Assembly (NCBI GenBank): GCA_016219645.1
Contig: JACRLR010000052.1
Span: forward strand, 62,001 to 126,000
Source: Nitrospirota bacterium
GTDB lineage: Bacteria > Nitrospirota > Nitrospiria > Nitrospirales > Nitrospiraceae
DNA: 64,000 nt
Direction: 5' to 3'
Positions 52,351 to 60,867 of this stretch are shown here, piece after piece. The notes below the pieces were generated by a model. The model saw nothing but the letters and a program-made list of their open reading frames with translations. It was not told the DNA's origin and made no database searches. Within the stretch, counting starts at the first letter, position 1. Each line of letters begins with the position of its first letter. The translations under genes were made by a program, and so were the position numbers.

Positions 52351-53327
52351 TACCTTCGTAAATTCGGAACCGGAAGATCCCACAGTTCTTTCCGAACTGC
52401 CCCCCAGAGCGATTCCAGCGTTACAGTCAAGTCCGGCGCGGAACGGGCAACCAATTTGACGGCTAGCCCCGGCGCGGCAGGGGTTGACACTGCGCCCAGC
52501 ACCGAGCCGGGCCGCTCTTCTAGAATAACGGCGAGCATGATATCGAGGCGTTTCCAGACATCGGCGCCGACCGCCTCGCCGATGATAAAGAGGGAAGCCA
52601 CATAATCCCAGCTCCCAGCGAGACCTACCGATTCGATCCATTGGTCAGGGGCTATGCGATACCGCTCGACACAGGGGACTGGCGCCCTTCTTCTTGGCGC
52701 CTGTCCCCTTATGCAGATCTCGTTCTCGACCGAGGTAAATGCCCAGCGCTCCTGCTTGGCAACTCGACCCGATGCCATCGCATCCCACAGGACCACCGTC
52801 GCGCCCGGCGCAAGGTCTACATGGATCGATTGGCGAAAGCGGGATCCGGCAAATGGGATCGTGACTTCAGGCAACCATTCCAGTCGAGCGTCAGGGCCTA
52901 CCGACAGACTAATCTCTTGCGCTGCCGGCTCAGCCAGGCTTCGATAGACACGATTCGCAGAAGGGCTGGTCAACAGGACATGCGACCGAGCATGGAGTTG
53001 CACCTCCACCGACAGACGGTCGCCGCCGACCAAGCCACCCGACGGATTCACGAGCCATGTATAGGCGCAGCCGCTGTCGTCGAGGTACGAAGGAGGAAAA
53101 TGGTGCCAGGGACTGGTGCAAAAGGAGCGAGTGAGGACCGTGCGTGGCCCCTCTCGCTCGAACTCATAGGACAAGGCCCCACGCCGGCCAACAGAATCGA
53201 GCAAGGGGACAGGCACCCTTCTTCCTGGTGCCTGTCCCCTTCGAGACACAGTCTTGTCTGTTTGGTTCATTTGGTTTGTTTGGTTGGTCCGGTTTAACCA
53301 AATAACAAGACAAACCAAACAAACCAA
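52347..53327 (-). CDS. ureD: Urease accessory protein UreD, with palindromic elements inside its frame
   Basis: UreD binds urease apoprotein and forms the nickel-insertion scaffold with UreF and UreG. Family segments are FCTSPWHHFPPSYLDD, LVNPSGGLVGGDRLSVEVQL, HVLLTSPSANRVYRS, EWLPEVTIPFAGSRF and VLWDAMASGRVA. Two family E palindromes lie in frame, coding RGQAPRRRAPVP (52673-52710) and RGQAPGRRVPVP (53204-53241). The first 30 codons are family D repeat. The real start is unclear: GTG 53216 (VPVPLLDSVGRRGALSYEF) is an alternative. Confidence 0.85.
   Translation of the reverse strand: MVCLVCLVIWLNRTNQTNQMNQTDKTVSRRGQAPGRRVPVPLLDSVGRRGALSYEFEREGPRTVLTRSFCTSPWHHFPPSYLDDSGCAYTWLVNPSGGLVGGDRLSVEVQLHARSHVLLTSPSANRVYRSLAEPAAQEISLSVGPDARLEWLPEVTIPFAGSRFRQSIHVDLAPGATVVLWDAMASGRVAKQERWAFTSVENEICIRGQAPRRRAPVPCVERYRIAPDQWIESVGLAGSWDYVASLFIIGEAVGADVWKRLDIMLAVILEERPGSVLGAVSTPAAPGLAVKLVARSAPDLTVTLESLWGAVRKELWDLPVPNLRRY
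52673..52710. repeat. Palindrome, family E, copy 2, inside ureD
   Basis: AGGGGACTGGCGCCC, CTTCTTC loop, GGCGCCTGTCCCCTT. It is in frame in ureD and codes about 12 residues absent from ordinary UreD. Confidence 0.8.
53204..53241. repeat. Palindrome, family E, copy 3, at the ureD 5' end
   Basis: AGGGGACAGGCACCC, TTCTTCC loop, GGTGCCTGTCCCCTT. It differs from copy 2 by matched changes in the stem (ACC/GGT against GCC/GGC). It is adjacent to family D copy 3. Confidence 0.8.
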
Positions 53328-53332
53328 ATCAA
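53253..53332. repeat. Strand-asymmetric inverted repeat, family D, copy 3 (ureG-ureD junction)
   Basis: TTGTCTGTTTGGTTCATTTG...TTTGTTTGGTTGG on the left pairs with AACCAAATAACAAGACAAAC and CAAACAAACCAAATC on the right. The right arm covers the ureG stop. Confidence 0.75.
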
Positions 53333-53985
53333 CGAGATAAGAGCTGCTCGACCCACGTAATCACCTGATCGAGCCCCTGTCCAGTCTTGAGATTCGTGAA
53401 GATGAACGGCAAATCGCCCCGCATCCGGCGACTATCCCGATCCATGACGTCGAGATCCGCGCCGACATGAGGCGCGAGATCGATCTTATTGATCACCAGG
53501 AGATCCGACCTGGTGATTCCTGGCCCACCTTTACGCGGGATCTTATCACCGGCTGCCACATCGATGACGTAGATCACTGTGTCCACAAGTTCCGGGCTGA
53601 ATGTCGCAGCCAGATTGTCGCCGCCGCTCTCGACAAACATCAACTCAACGTCAGGATGCTGCTCGACCAAATCATCCAAGGCCGCCTGATTATGCGAGGC
53701 ATCTTCACGGATCGCCGTGTGAGGGCAACCTCCGGTTTCGACGCCCAGAATGCGGTCTTGCGGCAACGCTCCCCGGCGTGTGAGAAACTCGGCATCCTCC
53801 TTGGTAAAGATGTCGTTCGTCACCACTGCCAAACTCACGCGATCGCGCAGACGAAGACAGAGCGCTTCAACCAGCGCAGTCTTTCCAGACCCCACCGGCC
53901 CACCGACACCGATCACGGGAACATGACCAGCCCGCGCTCCCGTGACGCGACCGTTGCCTGAAAACTGTTCATCGGCTCGATGCAT
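53329..53985 (-). CDS. ureG: Urease accessory GTPase UreG
   Basis: UreG is a SIMIBI-class GTPase that powers nickel delivery to urease. P-loop [20 protein letters not shown], the metal-binding CPH motif in [34 protein letters not shown] and the guanine motif [15 protein letters not shown] are intact. The start is placed at [13 protein letters not shown] (53985), where AGGAGG stands just upstream. At 218 residues it is full length. It lies between ureF and ureD. Confidence 0.96.
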   Translation of the reverse strand: MHRADEQFSGNGRVTGARAGHVPVIGVGGPVGSGKTALVEALCLRLRDRVSLAVVTNDIFTKEDAEFLTRRGALPQDRILGVETGGCPHTAIREDASHNQAALDDLVEQHPDVELMFVESGGDNLAATFSPELVDTVIYVIDVAAGDKIPRKGGPGITRSDLLVINKIDLAPHVGADLDVMDRDSRRMRGDLPFIFTNLKTGQGLDQVITWVEQLLSR

Positions 53986-54026
53986 GGGCCTCCTAAATGC
54001 CAAAGCGCTTATGCCCTATGTGCTCT

Positions 54027-54713
54027 TCAGGACCGAAAGAGCCGGGACTCCAGACGGCTGTGCCTCATGGCGTAGATATCTTGCACGGGGGACCAGGAAC
54101 GGAATACCCTCTGTTGTGCTGCCCGCCGGCTGACCTGCTGTATGACGTCAAGCCAGCTGTCGATGAGCCGTTGTCCTTCCTTCTGTCCGACTGGCAACAG
54201 CTTCATCGCCGCAGACACATACCCGGTCGCCGTCTGATAGAGAAACGCCGCGATGGAGTCCTTCTTTGACCAACCGGCAGCCGCGAGCGTCATCCCAAGC
54301 GTCACCGCCAGATGGCCGGGTGTTCGCTCCTGTTCGACAGCTGCTAGAAATTCTTCGAGCAACGGATGCTTCGTGGCCTGTTCCACCGCCAGCCTCATGA
54401 CCTGCCGACCCATCTGCCGGCTGGCAGTCCGCGACTCGCTGCCCAGCTTCATGGCGTCCAATTCTCGATCCGCCTCGAATGCTAGACTCATGACGCCGGA
54501 AACGCAGGCATCATGCGCGAATCCCGCCGCCACCGCCTCACGCTCGCCGATTCCAGTCGTAATCAACTCAACCACGTAGCGAGACAGGCCTTCCGCATTC
54601 CGAACTGCCCCACCCTGCACCGCCGCCTCCAGCCCGGAGGAAAAGGCATAGCCTCCCGATGGAAAAAAACTATCAACGAATCGAAGACCTTTCAGCATCG
54701 AGAGAGTATTCAT
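54027..54713 (-). CDS. ureF: Urease accessory protein UreF
   Basis: UreF acts as the activating factor for UreG in the urease maturation complex. All-helical, 228 residues from MNTLSMLKGLRFVDSFFPSG (54713), with an AGGGAG site upstream. Family segments are DSFFPSGGYAFSSGLEAAVQ and the C-terminal LLPVGQKEGQRLIDSWLDVI. It follows ureC, with a family C hairpin between them; no ureE lies in this gap. Confidence 0.94.
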   Translation of the reverse strand: MNTLSMLKGLRFVDSFFPSGGYAFSSGLEAAVQGGAVRNAEGLSRYVVELITTGIGEREAVAAGFAHDACVSGVMSLAFEADRELDAMKLGSESRTASRQMGRQVMRLAVEQATKHPLLEEFLAAVEQERTPGHLAVTLGMTLAAAGWSKKDSIAAFLYQTATGYVSAAMKLLPVGQKEGQRLIDSWLDVIQQVSRRAAQQRVFRSWSPVQDIYAMRHSRLESRLFRS

Positions 54714-54743
54714 ACCTGACACTCCCTAACCAACAATTACCCC

Positions 54744-54873
54744 CAGCAGGCTGCTCAAAACGTTGTCCAGCAAGGCCGCAGCCGCCGAACGCACCGGAGA
54801 CGTACCCTCGGGGGTACGTTGAGGATGCGTTCAAGGCGAGAACGAAGCTGGGCACCGTTTTCAGCAGCCTGCT
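54744..54873. repeat. Hairpin repeat, family C (ureC-ureF junction)
   Basis: CAGCAGGCTGCTCAAAACG pairs with CGTTTTCAGCAGCCTGCT-type sequence at 54854-54873. Inside is CGTACCCTCGGGGGTACG. The right arm runs into the ureC stop codon. It shares its plan and motifs with 56607-56729. Confidence 0.82.
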
Positions 54874-56599
54874 AAAAAAGGAAATAGCGTTGCGCCATTG
54901 GTAACACCGCCATCGGATCACACTTCAATACTTGTCCATCGGCCTTCACGACATAGGTTTCCGGGTCCACATCGATGCACGGCAGCGCGTCGTTCAGCTT
55001 CATATCGCGCTTGCCGATCCCTCGGCACTTCTTGACCTCCGCCACGCGTTTCTGCAAGCCGAGAGATCTGTGCACCGCGTGGTCTATTGCGGCCTTGGAG
55101 AGAAACGTCAGGCTGGTGGAAAACGGCGTGCGGCCAAAGCTCCCGAACATGGGCCTGGTCAACACCGGCTGGGGCGTTGGGATAGAAGCGTTCGGATCTC
55201 CCATGGCAGCCGACATCGGGAATCCGCCCTTCAGGACGATTTCGGGCTTCACGCCGAAGAAGGCCGGCTTCCACAGGACCAGATCAGCCAGCTTGCCGAC
55301 TTCGACCGAGCCCACTTCGTGCCCGATGCCGTGCGCGATCGCCGGATTGATCGTGTACTTTGAGACATAGCGCCGCACACGAAGGTTGTCATTCGCGCCA
55401 GACAGTTTTTCCGCTGCGGTCTGCGACAGATGCCCCCGTTGCACTTTCATCTTGTGCGCCGTCTGCCAGGTGCGAATGATGACTTCGCCGACCCGCCCCA
55501 TCGCCTGCGAGTCGGATGACATAATGCTGATCGCCCCCATGTCGTGCAGGATATCTTCCGCCGCAATGGTCTCACGGCGAATGCGCGATTCGGCAAATGC
55601 GATGTCCTCCGGCACACGGGGATTTAAATGGTGACAGACCATGAGCATGTCGAGATGCTCATCCATCGTGTTCACCGTGAACGGCATCGTGGGATTTGTC
55701 GACGAGGGCAATACATTGGCCTCACCGCACACCTTGATAATGTCGGGAGCATGCCCGCCACCGGCGCCTTCCGTATGGAACGAGTGAATCGTCCGCCCCT
55801 TGAAGGCCTTGATGGTGTCTTCGACGAACCCGGCCTCGTTCAACGTGTCTGTATGGATGGCGACTTGAACATCGAATTCTTCCGCGACATCGAGGCAGGT
55901 GGAAATCGCCGCCGGCGTCGTACCCCAGTCTTCATGCAGCTTGAGCCCTATCGCGCCGGCCTCAACCTGTTCGCGTAAACCCTCAGGCAATGAAGAATTG
56001 CCCTTCCCGAGAAAACCGAGATTGATCGGAAACCCCTCCGCTGCTTCCAGCATCCGATGGATGTTCCAGGCGCCGGGCGTGCAGGTCGTGGCATTCGTCC
56101 CGGTGGCCGGGCCGGTGCCGCCACCGATCAACGTTGTGAGCCCATTCGCCAAGGCTTCATTGATGATCTGCGGGCAGATGAAATGGATGTGCGTATCGAT
56201 GCCACCGGCTGTAATAATTTTCCCCTCTGCCGACAGCACTTCGGTACAGGCGCCGACTTCCATTCCTTTTGTGACACCTTCCATCAGATCGGGATTGCCC
56301 GCCTTGCCTATGCCGACAATGCGGCCATCCCTGATGCCGATATCGGCCTTCACGATCCCCCACCAGTCGAGGATGATCGCGTTGGTGATCACAAGATCGA
56401 GCGCGCCCTTCGCGCGGGTGGCTGCCGGCGACTGGCCCATCCCGTCGCGGATGACCTTGCCGCCGCCGAACTTGGCCTCCTCACCAGGCACAGTCAGATC
56501 GCGCGTGACCTCGATCAGCAACTCCGTATCGGCCAGGCGAATGCGATCCCCCGCCGTAGGGCCATATAGATCGTTATATTGTCGCCGAGGAATTTTCAT
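54872..56599 (-). CDS. ureC: Urease subunit alpha (catalytic)
   Basis: UreC holds the dinickel site that hydrolyses urea to ammonia and carbamate. At 575 residues it is full length. Nickel and active-site residues are seen in [13 protein letters not shown] (two His), the carbamylated Lys in [37 protein letters not shown], and the mobile flap [20 protein letters not shown] with its acid/base His. The [20 protein letters not shown] start is canonical. Flanked by family C hairpins on both sides. Confidence 0.98.
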   Translation of the reverse strand: MKIPRRQYNDLYGPTAGDRIRLADTELLIEVTRDLTVPGEEAKFGGGKVIRDGMGQSPAATRAKGALDLVITNAIILDWWGIVKADIGIRDGRIVGIGKAGNPDLMEGVTKGMEVGACTEVLSAEGKIITAGGIDTHIHFICPQIINEALANGLTTLIGGGTGPATGTNATTCTPGAWNIHRMLEAAEGFPINLGFLGKGNSSLPEGLREQVEAGAIGLKLHEDWGTTPAAISTCLDVAEEFDVQVAIHTDTLNEAGFVEDTIKAFKGRTIHSFHTEGAGGGHAPDIIKVCGEANVLPSSTNPTMPFTVNTMDEHLDMLMVCHHLNPRVPEDIAFAESRIRRETIAAEDILHDMGAISIMSSDSQAMGRVGEVIIRTWQTAHKMKVQRGHLSQTAAEKLSGANDNLRVRRYVSKYTINPAIAHGIGHEVGSVEVGKLADLVLWKPAFFGVKPEIVLKGGFPMSAAMGDPNASIPTPQPVLTRPMFGSFGRTPFSTSLTFLSKAAIDHAVHRSLGLQKRVAEVKKCRGIGKRDMKLNDALPCIDVDPETYVVKADGQVLKCDPMAVLPMAQRYFLF

Positions 56600-56606
56600 G
56601 ACTTGT

Positions 56607-56729
56607 CGGCTGTTGAAAACGGCTCCCAGCGGCGTTCTCGGTCATCCGTCTCCCTACGACGTACCCCTGAGGGTACGCCTCAGTCGTCGGACTCCCTGCG
56701 GCCTTGCTGGAAACCGTTTTGAACAGCCT
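56607..56729. repeat. Hairpin repeat, family C (ureB-ureC junction)
   Basis: CGGCTGTTGAAAACGGCTCC pairs with GCTGGAAACCGTTTTGAACA. Inside, GACGTACCCCTGAGGGTACG is an inner stem. The plan matches 54744-54873 but the stems differ in sequence. Confidence 0.8.
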
Positions 56730-56757
56730 TTCCCTTTCGTTTCAGATCATGCCCAGC

Positions 56758-57222
56758 TTAATTTTCCTTCTGGATAAAACCCTGCTCGCGAGCTGCTTCC
56801 AGCGCCTTGGCTTTCACGGTCGAATCATCAAGACGACCGTTCACCAGTCCATTGATCCCATAGGCCACACGATTGCCGCCTACCGAGATCAGCGTCACCC
56901 GCTTGTCTTCGCCCGGCTCAAACCGCACTGCTGTGCCGGCCGGAACTTGCAACCGAAACCCATAAGCTTTCTCACGATCGAACCGCAGCGCGCGATTCGC
57001 TTCAAAGAAATGACAATGGGACCCGACCTGGATCGGCCGATCGCCCGTATTGGCCACAAGAAGCTCAACCGTCTGGCGGCCTTTGAACGCGACAATGTCG
57101 CCTTCGCCGAGGATGACTTCTCCGGGAATCACAACAGCAGGCTTAATCGAAGCCTTTTGGGCCTCACGGCTCTCGACCCTCCGCTTCATTATCTTTTGCT
57201 TGGCTTTGGTCTTCTTTTTCAT
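56758..57222 (-). CDS. ureB: Urease subunit beta
   Basis: UreB is a structural subunit of the (alpha-beta-gamma)3 urease. Core motifs are [40 protein letters not shown] and [18 protein letters not shown]. The 154-residue protein has about 28 extra basic residues at the N-terminus ([20 protein letters not shown]) compared with the usual length of about 105-125. It lies between ureA and ureC. Confidence 0.96.
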   Translation of the reverse strand: MKKKTKAKQKIMKRRVESREAQKASIKPAVVIPGEVILGEGDIVAFKGRQTVELLVANTGDRPIQVGSHCHFFEANRALRFDREKAYGFRLQVPAGTAVRFEPGEDKRVTLISVGGNRVAYGINGLVNGRLDDSTVKAKALEAAREQGFIQKEN

Positions 57223-57230
57223 CGCTTCAC

Positions 57231-57533
57231 CTATCGAATCGGTTCATGCACGGTTACCAATTTCGTGCCATCCGGAAACGTACCTTCGACCTGTAATTCC
57301 GGAATCATTTCCGCCACACCTGGCATGACATCTTTCTTCTTCAACAACGTCGCGCCGTAGCTCATCAGATCCGCCACTGAGCGCCCATCGCGAATACCCT
57401 CCAGAATCGCCGCTGTGATAAAGGCGACCGCTTCAGGATGATTCAGCTTCAGCCCGCGCGCTTTTCGCTCCTTAGCCAAATTCGCCGCGACATAGATTAA
57501 TAGTTTTTCTTGCTCTCTCGGTGTTAGATGCAT
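57231..57533 (-). CDS. ureA: Urease subunit gamma
   Basis: A 100-residue structural subunit. [40 protein letters not shown] and [16 protein letters not shown] are diagnostic. It follows the urtE gene at a distance of 453 bp that is filled by two family A hairpins, and is 8 bp upstream of ureB. Confidence 0.97.
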   Translation of the reverse strand: MHLTPREQEKLLIYVAANLAKERKARGLKLNHPEAVAFITAAILEGIRDGRSVADLMSYGATLLKKKDVMPGVAEMIPELQVEGTFPDGTKLVTVHEPIR

Positions 57534-57732
57534 GAGATCCTCATTCCGGTTCCAGTCAGAGATGGGGAAATAGTAACGGGGTGGTTAGGCCGACTTCAAC
57601 AACGCTCTCGTAACCCCTCCACCACCCATACCCTTCTCTCTTCTTTCCCCTACCTCAAGGTGGTGGGCAAGACGGAATGCGGGTGGCGCCAGTCTGGGGG
57701 CCCAGCCGCCTTGCATTCAACTCACTGTTACA

Positions 57733-57826
57733 GGGTGGCCCGATTGGTCTCCTACTGCGCGCGTCCAACGAGGGCCTTCTCAGGCCGCGCCTTGCGCGAG
57801 CAGGAGAACGCTCCTGTCCCCTGCCC
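57733..57826. repeat. Hairpin repeat, family A, copy 7 (urtE-ureA gap)
   Basis: The standard core (57754-57801) is present, but the arms GGGTGGCCCGATTGGTCTCC and GGAGAACGCTCCTGTCCCCT pair only near the core, so this copy looks eroded. The gap 57534-57986 holds only this and copy 8. Confidence 0.75.
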
Positions 57827-57883
57827 ACCCCCTCCCATCCCTTCTCTTTTCTATTCGCTCGCGGAAGCGGGAAAGTGGCATGA

Positions 57884-57978
57884 GCGGGATGGCTAGGTTG
57901 GGCTCTACTGCGCGCATCGAACGAGCACATTCTTATCGTGCGCGTTCTGCGAGCAAGGAGTCCACCTAGCCATCCCGC
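57884..57978. repeat. Hairpin repeat, family A (variant core), copy 8
   Basis: Arms GCGGGATGGCTAGGTTGGGC and CCACCTAGCCATCCCGC pair nearly perfectly around the variant core shared with 4710-4758. It stands right after the urtE stop. Confidence 0.87.
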
Positions 57979-57986
57979 GTACTGCG

Positions 57987-58697
57987 CTACACCGTCAAAT
58001 GCTGCTTCACCATGTCCGCGCTCAACTCATTACTCTTGCCCGCCGCCACCACCGCCCCCTTGGCCATCACGACATACTTCTCCGCCAGGCGGGCGGCAAA
58101 ATGGAGCCCCTGTTCGACCAGTAAAATTGCAAACCGGCGCTGTTGCTTGAATCCTATAATGACGTCTTCAATGTGATCGACGATCGAAGGCTGAATGCCC
58201 TCGGTCGGTTCATCGAGCAGGAGCAGCTTGGGATTTGACAGGATCGCGCGGCCGATCGCCAACTGCTGCTGCTCACCGCCGCTCAGGACACCTCCCGGGC
58301 GATTGAGAATTTGCGTGAGCTTGGGAAAGAGGTGATAGACCTCTTCAAACGCCGTCTTCTCGACCGTGCCGTTCGCCTTGTCCGATCTCGCCCAGAATCC
58401 GAGTTGCAAATTTTGCTTCACCGTCAAGTGGGGGATGATCTCGCGACCCTGCGGCACGTAGGCCAACCCACGGCGTGCTCGCCGGTCGGTTGCCTCCTTC
58501 GTGATATCGGCTCCATCGAACATCAACTGTCCTGACCTTGCCGGCAGGAGACCGGTCAACACCTTTAATGTGGTCGTCTTGCCGACACCGTTCCGCCCCA
58601 TGAGACAGACGACTTCTCCAGGGTCGATGGTAAAGGCCACGTTCCTGAGGATGTGGCTTTCACCATAGTAGGCATTGATGTTCTTCAGCTCAAGCAT
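57987..58697 (-). CDS. urtE: Urea ABC transporter ATP-binding protein UrtE
   Basis: LivF-type ATPase of the urea importer, 236 residues. MLELKNINAYYGESHILRNV leads to Walker A GRNGVGKTTTLKVL, the signature LSGGEQQQLAIGRA and Walker B KLLLLDEPTEGIQPS. UrtE pairs with UrtD on the UrtBC permease. It is the last urt gene. A short family D-like repeat (58698-58738) lies just upstream. Confidence 0.94.
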   Translation of the reverse strand: MLELKNINAYYGESHILRNVAFTIDPGEVVCLMGRNGVGKTTTLKVLTGLLPARSGQLMFDGADITKEATDRRARRGLAYVPQGREIIPHLTVKQNLQLGFWARSDKANGTVEKTAFEEVYHLFPKLTQILNRPGGVLSGGEQQQLAIGRAILSNPKLLLLDEPTEGIQPSIVDHIEDVIIGFKQQRRFAILLVEQGLHFAARLAEKYVVMAKGAVVAAGKSNELSADMVKQHLTV

Positions 58698-58738
58698 GGT
58701 GGTCTATCTGGTCTATCTGGTCGTACACAAGACAGACC
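58698..58738. repeat. Short inverted repeat related to family D
   Basis: GGTGGTCTATCTGGTCTATC followed by TGGTCG, and GACAGACC on the right. Weak pairing; the unit GGTCTATCT is tandem. At the urtD-urtE junction. Confidence 0.5.
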
Positions 58739-58749
58739 TTCACGTCCTG

Positions 58750-59532
58750 CTAATGGGCGACCTTTTGTCTACCTAGGTAGATCTCCCTGACGCGCTCGTC
58801 GGCCTGTACCTTCTCGACTGTGCCTTCGCAAATCACAGTGCCCTCGTGCAAGACCGTCACGACCCGGGCGATCTGACGGACAAAATCCATATCGTGCTCG
58901 ATGACGACGATCGCCCGCTGCTCCGCCAAGGATTGGAGCAATCGACCGGTCTGTTCCGTTTCTTTGTCGGTCATGCCGGCGACCGGTTCATCGACCAGCA
59001 GCAACGAAGGCTCCAGTAGGATCACCATGCCGATTTCGAGCCATTGCTTCTGCCCATGCGACAGCGATCCGGCTCTGGTATGGGCATAGTCTTGTAAGCC
59101 GATCGTTTCAAGGTTCTCGGCGATCCTTCCCCGTTCCTCCACCGTCGATTTCCCTAACAGAGTCGGAAAGACACCTTTGCTCTTCCGTTTCAACGACAGG
59201 TCGAGATTTTCCCATACGGTCAGATTCCCATAGATGGAGGGGGCCTGGAACTTCCTCCCGATGCCGAGCTTCACGATCTCATCTGCCTGTTTTCCGACCA
59301 GTTCCTTGTCTTGGCCGAAGACGACACGGCCGGATGCCGGTTTCGTCTTCCCGCAAATCACATCCAACAGAGTCGTCTTTCCCGCTCCGTTCGGCCCGAT
59401 GACGACACGCAGCTCGTTGTAGTCGACCATGAAAGTCAGGTTGTTCAGGGCCTTGAACCCGTCGTAATCGACGGTCACGCCATCGAGATAGATGATGGAT
59501 TTTTGAAAGGAGCTTTGCTCAACCACCTTCAC
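58750..59532 (-). CDS. urtD: Urea ABC transporter ATP-binding protein UrtD
   Basis: LivG-type ATPase, about 260 residues. Walker A IGPNGAGKTTLLDVICGKT, signature SLSHGQKQWLEIGM and Walker B LLVDEPVAGMTDKE are present. The GTG at 59532 (VKVVEQSSFQKSIIYLDGVT) follows AAGGGA and gives a 14-bp overlap with urtC; a longer frame to 59571 is possible. It precedes urtE. Confidence 0.93.
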   Translation of the reverse strand: MKVVEQSSFQKSIIYLDGVTVDYDGFKALNNLTFMVDYNELRVVIGPNGAGKTTLLDVICGKTKPASGRVVFGQDKELVGKQADEIVKLGIGRKFQAPSIYGNLTVWENLDLSLKRKSKGVFPTLLGKSTVEERGRIAENLETIGLQDYAHTRAGSLSHGQKQWLEIGMVILLEPSLLLVDEPVAGMTDKETEQTGRLLQSLAEQRAIVVIEHDMDFVRQIARVVTVLHEGTVICEGTVEKVQADERVREIYLGRQKVAH

Positions 59533-60652
59533 GCTTCCCTTCAGACGGCGCCGCTGCCTTTCCTGTCCCAATCCGTTCTTTCACCTTGCGCATGATCCCG
59601 ATGAGCCCGTCCGGGAACAACAGCACCACGGCGACAAAGAGCCCACCGAGAATGAAGGGCCAGAGTTCGGGAAAATAGTTCGTGAGGATACTGCGCCCAT
59701 AATTCACGCTCACCGCCCCCAATACCGCCCCTGCCAGACTGCCGCGGCCACCCACCGCCACCCAAATCACCATTTCAAGCGACGGGAGCACCCCGATCTG
59801 CGCCGGCGTGATGATGCCGACCTGAGGAGCATAGAGCATCCCGGCCAATCCGGCCAAAGCCGCGGCTACGACAAAGACGAACAGTTTGTAGTTCGCCGGG
59901 GTGTAACCGGAAAACGTCACCCGCTGTTCGCTGTCCCTCACGGCGACCAGCACCCGACCAGCCCGCGTGCGAATAATCCAGCGGCAGAGGAGATAGGCCC
60001 CGCCAAGACAGAGTACGGTGAGCACATACAGCGCCCGTTGCGTGTCGGGCTCGGACAGCCGATACCCCAGCACCTGTTTGAAGTCGGTCAACCCGTTCGT
60101 GCCGCCGAGATTTGTGTCGTTCCGGTTGAAGACCAACCATGCGGCGAGCGCCAGCGCCTGAGTAATGATCGCGAAATAGACCCCTTTGATGCGGCTGCGG
60201 AAGGCGAAAAATCCAAACACCAGCGCGAACAACATCGGCACCAGGATCGCTCCAATGACCGCAACAGGAAAACTGTAGAAGGGTTTCCAGAAAAGCGGCA
60301 ACTCTTTCACCTGGTTCCACACCATGAAGTCCGGCAGATCGCTGCCATAGACGCTCTCTTTCCCGATCGTGAGCATCATGTGCATGCCCATGCAGTAGGC
60401 GCCTAATCCGAAAAATACCCCTTGGCCCAAGCTCAAAATGCCGGTGTAGCCCCAGATGAGATCGAGCCCCAGGGCCAGGATCGCAAAGGCGAGAAACTTG
60501 CCGAATCGATTCAGGCTGAAATCGGAGAGGTGCAGCCAGGAATCTTCCGGCGGCAGGATGTTCAGGAGCGGCATGGCCACAAGCAGAATGAAACCGACAA
60601 CCCAAAAGGCCAGACCTCCGCCGCGATTCGTGTCCGCTATTCCGTCACTCAT
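59519..60652 (-). CDS. urtC: Urea ABC transporter permease UrtC
   Basis: LivM-type permease with about 10 helices, 377 residues from MSDGIADTNRGGGLAFWVVG (60652). FLAFAILALGLDLIWGYTGI, LSLGQGVFFGLGAYCMGMHM and VAVGGRGSLAGAVLGAVSVN are family segments. The frame extends 19 codons upstream into repeat DNA. It overlaps urtD and follows urtB with a family A hairpin between. Confidence 0.94.
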   Translation of the reverse strand: MSDGIADTNRGGGLAFWVVGFILLVAMPLLNILPPEDSWLHLSDFSLNRFGKFLAFAILALGLDLIWGYTGILSLGQGVFFGLGAYCMGMHMMLTIGKESVYGSDLPDFMVWNQVKELPLFWKPFYSFPVAVIGAILVPMLFALVFGFFAFRSRIKGVYFAIITQALALAAWLVFNRNDTNLGGTNGLTDFKQVLGYRLSEPDTQRALYVLTVLCLGGAYLLCRWIIRTRAGRVLVAVRDSEQRVTFSGYTPANYKLFVFVVAAALAGLAGMLYAPQVGIITPAQIGVLPSLEMVIWVAVGGRGSLAGAVLGAVSVNYGRSILTNYFPELWPFILGGLFVAVVLLFPDGLIGIMRKVKERIGTGKAAAPSEGKREGG

Positions 60653-60761
60653 CGTTGTCTTCTCTCTACTCCCCAAGGGTGCGGCGCGAGTCCATTCCAC
60701 TGCGCGCATCGACGCCCTTCATCCTTCTCGATAATCCTTCCAAGCTCGCTCGTTATCTCCC

Positions 60762-60861
60762 AGGGATGGGGCCTGATTGATCTTCCACTGCGCGCGTCCA
60801 ACGAGGGCCTTCTGAGGCCGCGCGTTGCGCGAGCACAGAAGATCATCAGGCTCCATCCCCT
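60762..60861. repeat. Hairpin repeat, family A, copy 9 (urtB-urtC junction), with a half-element before it
   Basis: Arms GGGATGGGGCCTGATTGATC and GATCATCAGGCTCCATCCCC around the standard core (60786-60836). It is nearly identical to copy 2 at 4065-4163. At 60676-60712 a half element (left arm and start of the variant core only) remains. Confidence 0.87.
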
Positions 60862-60867
60862 CCTTTC

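Noticed and set aside
54714-54871. A ureE gene or remnant between ureC and ureF
   Set aside because: The gap is entirely accounted for by the family C hairpin; no frame resembles UreE.
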